DNA of 64,000 bases from Oenanthe sinensis. Taxonomy: Eukaryota > Streptophyta > Magnoliopsida > Apiales > Apiaceae. The notes below the pieces were generated by a model. The model was given only the letters and a program-made list of their open reading frames with translations, did not search any database and was not told the origin of the DNA. The position numbers were made by a program, and so were the translations under genes. The first letter of the stretch is position 1, and each line of letters starts with the position of its first letter. Below are positions 57,954 through 64,000 of the stretch, piece after piece. Location: contig CM053800.1 in NCBI GenBank assembly GCA_028671895.1, positions 13,909,886 to 13,973,885 of the forward strand, read 5' to 3'.

Positions 57954-59665
57954 TGTCCTGACCAGTTAGGCCATCAAACATCGCATCCATACGAGGATAA
58001 AGAAAGGGAAGATGAGGTATAAATAAATGATCGCCTGTTATTTAACAGGGGCATTACTACATGTTTGATAAAATGTTTAAATGAATTGAATCTTTATCAC
58101 AATTATTTCTCTTTGGATTCCATGAAATTTTTTGAACCAACTCCATGGAATGTCCGTACAGGCCATGCTAAGTCTTCTAGCCATACATGGTTCACATTGG
58201 CAGAATAGAAACTGCATTTGCTGCACAACCTAAAACTGATGTATTCATAAACTTTGCATTTCCCCAAAGGTTAGTCATGTAAAATATTGTAGTATCATTG
58301 TTTCATAGTACGCATAGTTACTGTATACAGTATAACCTCATATTGATTACATGATTTGTAATATGTCTACTGTTGTTGCTTCATCTATGTCTGCCCTCAG
58401 ATAACCAACAATTAGAGTTGTGTCCATTATAGATGAAGGTGTTCCTGAGACACACTAAATAATTGATTGCATTAGCAGAGTAGACAACAAGTTAAAAATG
58501 ATAAATTTTGCTTTTTAGTTGAATAGGGGCAAAAATAATTTGCGTAAGGGTGACACCCAGCTGCTTCCAGCAGGTTATTTTTTGTACTCACTGACTGCCA
58601 CCTTGTGCATAAGTTTTGATGCGTCTAAGCATCTAATTAATTCTTGACATATTTGAATAACATCAATTGTTGACTCCTGGATGGATAGTTCGAAAGAAAA
58701 TTATATAAAAATATAAATAACAACTAATATTGTAGTATTAGGTTAAACAGATCTTTTTAATATATTCAGATTTAACCTTGATCTAACTCCTAAAATATAA
58801 ATAACAATAATAAATTTAGGTTGAGCGATCAAATTCCCATATGTGATCTTATACAATATTCTTGGTAATCAGAGTATCTATATAAACATGATAGAGGATC
58901 CGACACAATATTCTTGGTAATTAGAGTATCTATATAAAGAAAAGGGTGTTAACAATATAAAGCTGATTTCTTATATGTTTACTTTACTGTTTGATTTTTT
59001 TCCAGTATTTTTACATTGAGGGTATCAGTACAATTGCCATTGTCTTCTTACTTAAAATCATTAACTATAAATGGTCATGAGATGAACAAAGATTTTTCCA
59101 TTATTTTAATATTTATGTACCTCGAGGTGATCCTGACAAACAAGCTACTTGGCGTGCCTTAGCTTTATTGTATATCAGGTGTATATCTTTCTATTTTACT
59201 GCCTATAGAATTATGACAAATCAATTGAGACCGTGGTTAGGAATTGGTTTTGTCCCTCATTCTCAAAAAACAGTAGTAGAATTGAACTCTGTTATAAAAA
59301 TTGACATCAGTGGCTAAACCCTCTTTTACATATGGCTTATAGTTACATTATATTGGTTATTTATTTATTTATTTATTTATTTTGAGAAAAATTGGTTATA
59401 TTTTTTTTTATCCTGCTATAGAATTTCTCCACAGTAGCTTTCATTTTTTACAAATTTCGTAATATAGAACCATATTTTGTTGTATCCAATTCTGTAACTA
59501 AGAAAAAAAATTGAAAAATTCTGTAACTGAATACTTTCCTTATTTAAACATATACGAGGATAAATGTATTTATGTGTTCTTATGAAATGCACCAATATAT
59601 GTCACATTTGTGTCAATGAATTTGAGATTTGATCTAAGATGTATTAATCTTTCTTTTTGTTGTAG
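57954..59665 (+). other. Non-coding interior with one unidentified exon-like piece
   Basis: Mostly without ORF. At 59114-59178 an open segment YVPRGDPDKQATWRALALLY ends at a GT donor; it looks like an exon of an unknown gene. I do not recognise the protein. Confidence 0.35.
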
Positions 59666-60058
59666 CCAGCAAGGGTGGCTCTGGAATCAGGATGTGAAGG
59701 CCTAGCTGCTATAAACACAATAATGAGTGTCATGAGAATTAATTTGAACACACTACATCCTGAACCTTGTGTGGAGGGGTTAGTGATACAAAATATTGTT
59801 TTGAGCCATATGATTTTATGCATTGATCTGTTGTCAGGGCTTAATCGTGTTTTACTTTGATATATACTTAGATACTCAACTCCTGGAGGTTATTCTGCCA
59901 AGGCAGTTCATCCAATTGCAGTTGCAAAAGTGATGAGCATTGCACAAATGATGAAATCAGATTTTACAGATAAGGAATATTCTCTTTCTGCTATTGGTGG
60001 CGTTGAAACAGGTGGTGATGCTGCTGAGTTTATTCTTCTTGGAGCAAATACTGTTCAG
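59666..60058 (+). pseudogene. PYD1: Dihydropyrimidine dehydrogenase (PYD1-like), two exons only
   Basis: Exon X 59666-59778 (PARVALESGCEGLAAINTIM, then LHPEPCVEG) and exon Y 59872-60058 (YSTPGGYSAKAVHPIAVAKV, then LSAIGGVETGGDAAEFILLG). Introns are GT-AG and the frame is open across both (about 100 codons). From memory this is the FMN-domain region of plastid PYD1, which reduces uracil and thymine in pyrimidine catabolism. Several changes (MRINLNTLHPEP for MGIDLKTLRPEP; GGVETGGDAAEF for GGVETGYDAAEF) suggest relaxed constraint. No other PYD1 exon is found within the window on either side. Likely captured; the alternative is a real gene with long introns continuing past the window. Confidence 0.7.
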
Positions 60059-60435
60059 GTCATGTCTGTTCTTTTCTTTTTCTTTATATCATCTCGTACA
60101 TATATCTTGAATTTAAATATCTGAGTATTTAGTGCAATTCATCTCAATTCTATCTCATAATCGTCTTAAGAATCATTCAGTGTAAAGTATAAATACCTTT
60201 TTTACCCTTACAAGCCTCACCTCATGGCTGCTTACAACCCTATCATTCTTTTTTATCCTTACAAGCCTCACCCCATGCCTGCTTACAATCCTATCATTCA
60301 GTGTAAATTAGTTTAGCTTCCTTTTTTGCCCTTGCAAACTGTAACTCATGCCTGGTTACAACTCGATTTTCACCCCCCGCCTAAAACGTATACATATCAT
60401 TTAACTAACATTCAAATACGAGAATTCACCCGAAT

Positions 60436-60464
60436 CCCGTGCCTTGCACGGGCTCTAATGCTAG
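60436..60464 (+). terminator. Helitron 3' hairpin and CTAG end
   Basis: Stem CCCGTGC/GCACGGG with loop CTT, then CTCTAATG and CTAG, followed by T: the standard Helitron 3' terminus that stops rolling-circle transfer. Confidence 0.85.
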
Positions 60465-60465
60465 T

Positions 60466-61094
60466 TTATTATTATAGTTCAATTTATTATTTAATTTTAT
60501 ATAAGTCTAGACTTTTTTATTATATATAATAATTTTTTTAATTATACATTTGTTCGAGCATGTTCCTTGATTATAGTAAGTGAATTTTTTTTTTTAGCCC
60601 GGGTGAATAATAAATCTTGGGTCCGTCCCGGTAAACAAACCATTATATTCTTCTAATATTTACCTCATTTTCATACATTTTTTTAAATTTATAGTATATT
60701 CAAATTCATATATATAAAATAAATATTTTCAATATCATCCAACTTTTTCGATCTCTTGGTTTTTCTCAAAGTCTGAATCTTTACCAAAATAGCTTCTAAA
60801 CTTCATTCATAGGATTACGGATAAAACTTGCATGCATTATTATTTTAGTTTCGAAATTCAAATGTTTCCCCTCAAACTGACCCTGTTGTATGATAAATTA
60901 TATAGAATTTTTTTTCAGAGTTAAGAATGTTCAAAATATAAAAAGAGTAAATTGTATAATGCTGACTATACTTTACACCAATTTTCAAATTAATGACCAA
61001 ATTTTTGAATTTTCAAAATTGTGGCGAAACTTTCTTTCCGTCTTTTAAAAGAATGGCTCCCGTCAATTCCCACTAAGTTTTCGCCGTTAAATAA
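60466..61094. other. AT-rich spacer with the left copy of a 134-bp direct repeat
   Basis: 60943-61076 (AAGAGTAAATTGTATAATG...TCTTTTAAAAGAATGGC) recurs at 62715-62851 in the same orientation, bracketing the Helitron cluster. No ORF. Confidence 0.7.
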
Positions 61095-62707
61095 TCTATA
61101 CTATATTATTATAGCCGAAAGATTAAAAATTTTGGTCCAAGGTGAACCATAGAAAAGATCATAACCGTCCAATTTTAGGTGAAGCACAGAAACAATCTTA
61201 ACCATTCAATTTTAATAAAATCTAATTTTAAAAAGAATATATATATCTTACATACAACTCTAACCCCCAATAGTCCTCCTTTTACACAACTCCTCGCGGA
61301 TAATATTATAGTATATTATATTTAAATTATATATTATATATTTTCTATTTTAAGAATCTTACTTATCCTATAATTTTTATTTAATATATCATTAAAGTTT
61401 ATGAATATTAATATATAAATATCATTGTATAATAACATAAAACTCTAAAGCCCGATAGTTCTCCGTTTATACAACTATTCACAGATAATATTATATTATA
61501 TTAACATAAATTCTCAACGTTATAAAATTTTATAGTAAATATCAATAAAATCTATACTATATTATTATATCCGAAAGATTAAAAGTTTTGGTCAAAGGTG
61601 AACCATAGAAAAGATCTTGACCGTTCAATTTTAGATGAACCATATACACGATCTTAACAGTTGAATTTTAATAAAATCTAATTTTAAAAAATATATATCA
61701 TACATACAACTCTAATCTCAATGGTCCTCCTTTTATACAACTCCTCACTGATAATATTATATTATATTTAAATTATATTTTATAAGAATCCTACTTATCT
61801 TATAATTTTTATTTAATATATCATTAAAATATATGAATATTAATATATAAATATCATTGTATAATAACATGCAATTCTAACCCATCCTATAATTTTTATT
61901 TAATATATCATTAAAGTTTATGAATATTAATATATAAATATCATTATATAATAACATACACCTATAACCTCTAATAGTTCTCCTTTTATACAACTACTCA
62001 CATATAATATTATATTAACATAAATTCTTAATGTTATAAAATTTTATAGTAAAAATTAATAAAATATAATATAAAAAATAAATTACCTAAATATTAGTCA
62101 TTCATCCAGTGCTTCGCACGGGTTATAAGCTTGTATAATATAAAAAATAAATTTACCTAAATATTAGTCATTCATCTCATGCTTCACACGAGCTATAAGC
62201 TTGTACTATTATAACCAAGGAAGAAAACTTTTTTTTTTTCATCTTACTTAAGTGAACCATATAAAAGGCCATAACCGTCCAATATTAGGTGAGTCATAGA
62301 AACGATTCTAATCATTCAATTTTAATATAATTAAATTTTAGAAAAGATATATCATACATACAACTCTAATATCGATAGTTCTTCTTTTATACTTCTCACG
62401 AATAATATTATATTATATTTAAATTATATTCTATATTTTCTATTTTAAGAATCTGACTTATCCTATAATTTTTATTTAATATAGTTTACTCACATTCAAC
62501 TCAATTACATCCCTATTCAAACTCTTTTATTTATTTAAAATTATGACTTATCATTAAATTTTATTAATATATAAATATCATTGTATAAAAAATGTAAAAA
62601 AATAAAATAAAATAAATTATCATATTGAATGAAATATTTAAATTGTATAAAATAATTAATATATAATTTATTAATAACATATGTGCTTTGCACGAGTTAT
62701 AAACTAG
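61095..62707 (+). mobile_element. Cluster of non-autonomous Helitrons
   Basis: Two 5' ends (61095 and 61551) begin TCTATACTATATTATTATA. Three 3'-type ends with GC(A)CGGGTTATAAGCTTGT or CACGAGTTATAAACTAGT occur at about 62133, 62203 and 62707. The first two are a 69-70-bp tandem duplication of the 3' terminus (62065-62133 and 62134-62203). Strong internal repetition of AACTCTAA..TATACAACT words suggests nested or partly duplicated copies. No coding sequence. Confidence 0.6.
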
Positions 62708-64000
62708 TATATTTAAAGAGTAAATTAAATAATGATAGTTGTACTTTACATCGATTTTTAAAATAATGGCTAAACTTTCAAATTTTCAAAATAGTGGCTA
62801 ACATTTCTTTCCGTCTTTTAAAAGAATGACTCATGTCAACTCTCCACGTAAGGGTAAAATGTGTTTCTTTTATAAATTACAAATAAATCATATTGTATAT
62901 ATATGTAATATAGACTATATGTATTATCAAATTTACTACTTATAACATAGATTTTTAATTAAAAAAACCAAACAATGATATATTATCGTTGTGAGAGAGT
63001 TGCAATTGAGAGAGTTGCCTGATGCTAATATGAGGCAGCTCAGCAAGTAACCAATCGATCCAACTAGTTGGGTCAAGTAACAATTAATACATATAACAAA
63101 ACATAATTTTCGATGCGATAACTGTACACATAAATTTTCGATACACTTTCTTATTCTTATTTTTATTCGATACAGAAGATACAGATAACCACATAAACAA
63201 CAATAATTTAAAACCCATAATCTATGCCACGACCACTATAATCCGGTGATAACAGTCCTAAATTTTCAGAAAAATGTCATTACAACCCGGTGATTCAGTC
63301 CTAAATTCTTATTCTTATTTTCACAAACCATGGCATACATCAGAGTTCCAAACTTACCGTTGACACACAACACATATGGAGTAATACACGTCACTTCAGA
63401 ATATAATCACTTAGCCCAAATTTTTATACTCAAATATACACACAATTCTAAAAATACAAGAAAGATCGATTGAAAACTTACCTCAACCTCGCAAACCAAG
63501 AATTAACCACCCCTAGTACAAATATTCAACCCTTAACATTCAATCAAAAATATCACATCTCAAACTTTGAATGTCTCTATAATTTCGAATCTGCCCAGAT
63601 CTGTATTTGACCCTCTAAACGATGTTTTCTCGAAAAACTTAACCCACGAAAGTCGTAGAGAACGAAAATACCTTTTCGAAAAGTCCAGAATCACTTAATT
63701 CCGACTTACGATGAATTTACTACGAATTTTACAAGATAGCTGATTTGTGTAAAGAAAATTCTACGAATTTTAATAACAAAAACGAAGAAAAAGAATCAAG
63801 ATTTGTAGATAAAGAGATTTACAACTATTTAGTTTTAGTGGCTCGAAAAAAATATGAAAAAAATATGATGATAGCAATCTATATATAAAGTTCTAAAACC
63901 CTAATTTATAAACCTATTGCAATTTGGTTATTCAAATCCGATCCATATTCAAAAGCACATTATTCTAATCTAATTTTAATTCCTTATTATTATTATTATT
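62708..64000 (-). repeat. Possible Ty3-type LTR fragment at the right edge
   Basis: Includes the right copy of the direct repeat (62715-62851). Beyond 63000 the style matches plant Ty3 LTR/leader sequence: AAAGTCGTAGAGAACGAAAATACC, ATTCCGACTTACG words and a TATA-like AATCTATATATAAAG at 63875. Ends are not visible, so the call is weak. Confidence 0.35.

Larger units (their letters stand above)
55204..60464 (+). mobile_element. Candidate gene-capturing Helitron (5.3 kb)
   Basis: The 3' end is textbook: a perfect 7-bp stem CCCGTGC-CTT-GCACGGG (60436-60452), then 8 nt and CTAG (60461-60464) followed by T. The proposed 5' end TCTATTATATCTATTATAGG follows A at 55203. Near both ends lie related words (CATTCAGTGTAAA, CCCTTACAAGCCTCACC/CCCTTACATGCCTCCCC). 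Inside are fragments of at least two unrelated host genes (ARF5-like and PYD1-like), a possible third, and hAT J. The 5' boundary is the weak point; the alternative is a short Helitron confined to about 60140-60464. Confidence 0.5.

Overview
The window is nuclear DNA of a flowering plant, almost certainly a eudicot. It is AT-rich, has spliced genes with GT-AG introns, a plant P-class PPR gene, tRNA-iMet-primed LTR retrotransposons, hAT, MULE and Helitron DNA transposons and a Stowaway-type MITE. I suspect an asterid, perhaps Apiaceae-like, but cannot prove it. There is no rRNA, tRNA or CRISPR locus.

Layout. 1-32041 is a nest of Ty1/copia elements of Sirevirus type: long Gag with two zinc knuckles, pol, then a very long extra 'env-like' ORF. 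Element F (plus strand) owns the split LTR at 4353-4770 and 30625-31823, a PBS at 31826 and a scrap of gag. Element A (minus strand, cut by the window start) and element C (minus, 4771-30624, TSD GTTAC) both sit inside that LTR. Element B (minus, 11386-25546) sits inside the pol gene of C; about 1 kb of C reverse transcriptase and part of one B LTR are missing at the left junction. 32042-36532 is a decayed MULE transposase gene interrupted by a copia LTR (H), itself interrupted by a solo LTR (G) with a near-perfect TSD. 37011-46626 is a hAT transposon (I) flanked by the 8-bp duplication CTAGAATA; it holds a transposase relic, two more truncated Sirevirus-like elements (D, E), nested Helitrons and a small hAT (K) with its own 8-bp TSD. 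Its right end lies 78 bp upstream of the start codon of the main host gene.

Host genes. 46705-48831 is an intact single-exon 708-residue PPR gene, by remembered similarity the orthologue of Arabidopsis mitochondrial PPR40. 51858-52800 is a four-exon gene for a 183-residue secreted, probably GPI-anchored six-cysteine protein. The right end is again mobile-element-rich: a complete TRIM (54410-55026, TSD ATATT), a candidate gene-capturing Helitron (55204-60464) carrying pieces of an ARF5/MONOPTEROS-like gene and of dihydropyrimidine dehydrogenase (PYD1), a hAT element (J, 56655-57945, TSD GATGTTTG) encoding a lone BED-finger-like protein, a Helitron cluster (61095-62707) and a Ty3-LTR-like tail.

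Strongest unexplained signals. (1) A hairpin with a homopolymer-C loop at the 3' end of the LTR in six elements; its stem sequence differs between families yet stays paired. (2) A private, reiterated short motif just upstream of the TATA box in each Sirevirus-like LTR, in some elements also repeated in the leader, intergenic spacer and coding region. (3) A gag stop plus frame change in B and C, where a GT...AG segment of 35 or 37 nt separates the two frames and its length accounts for the different frame offset in each.
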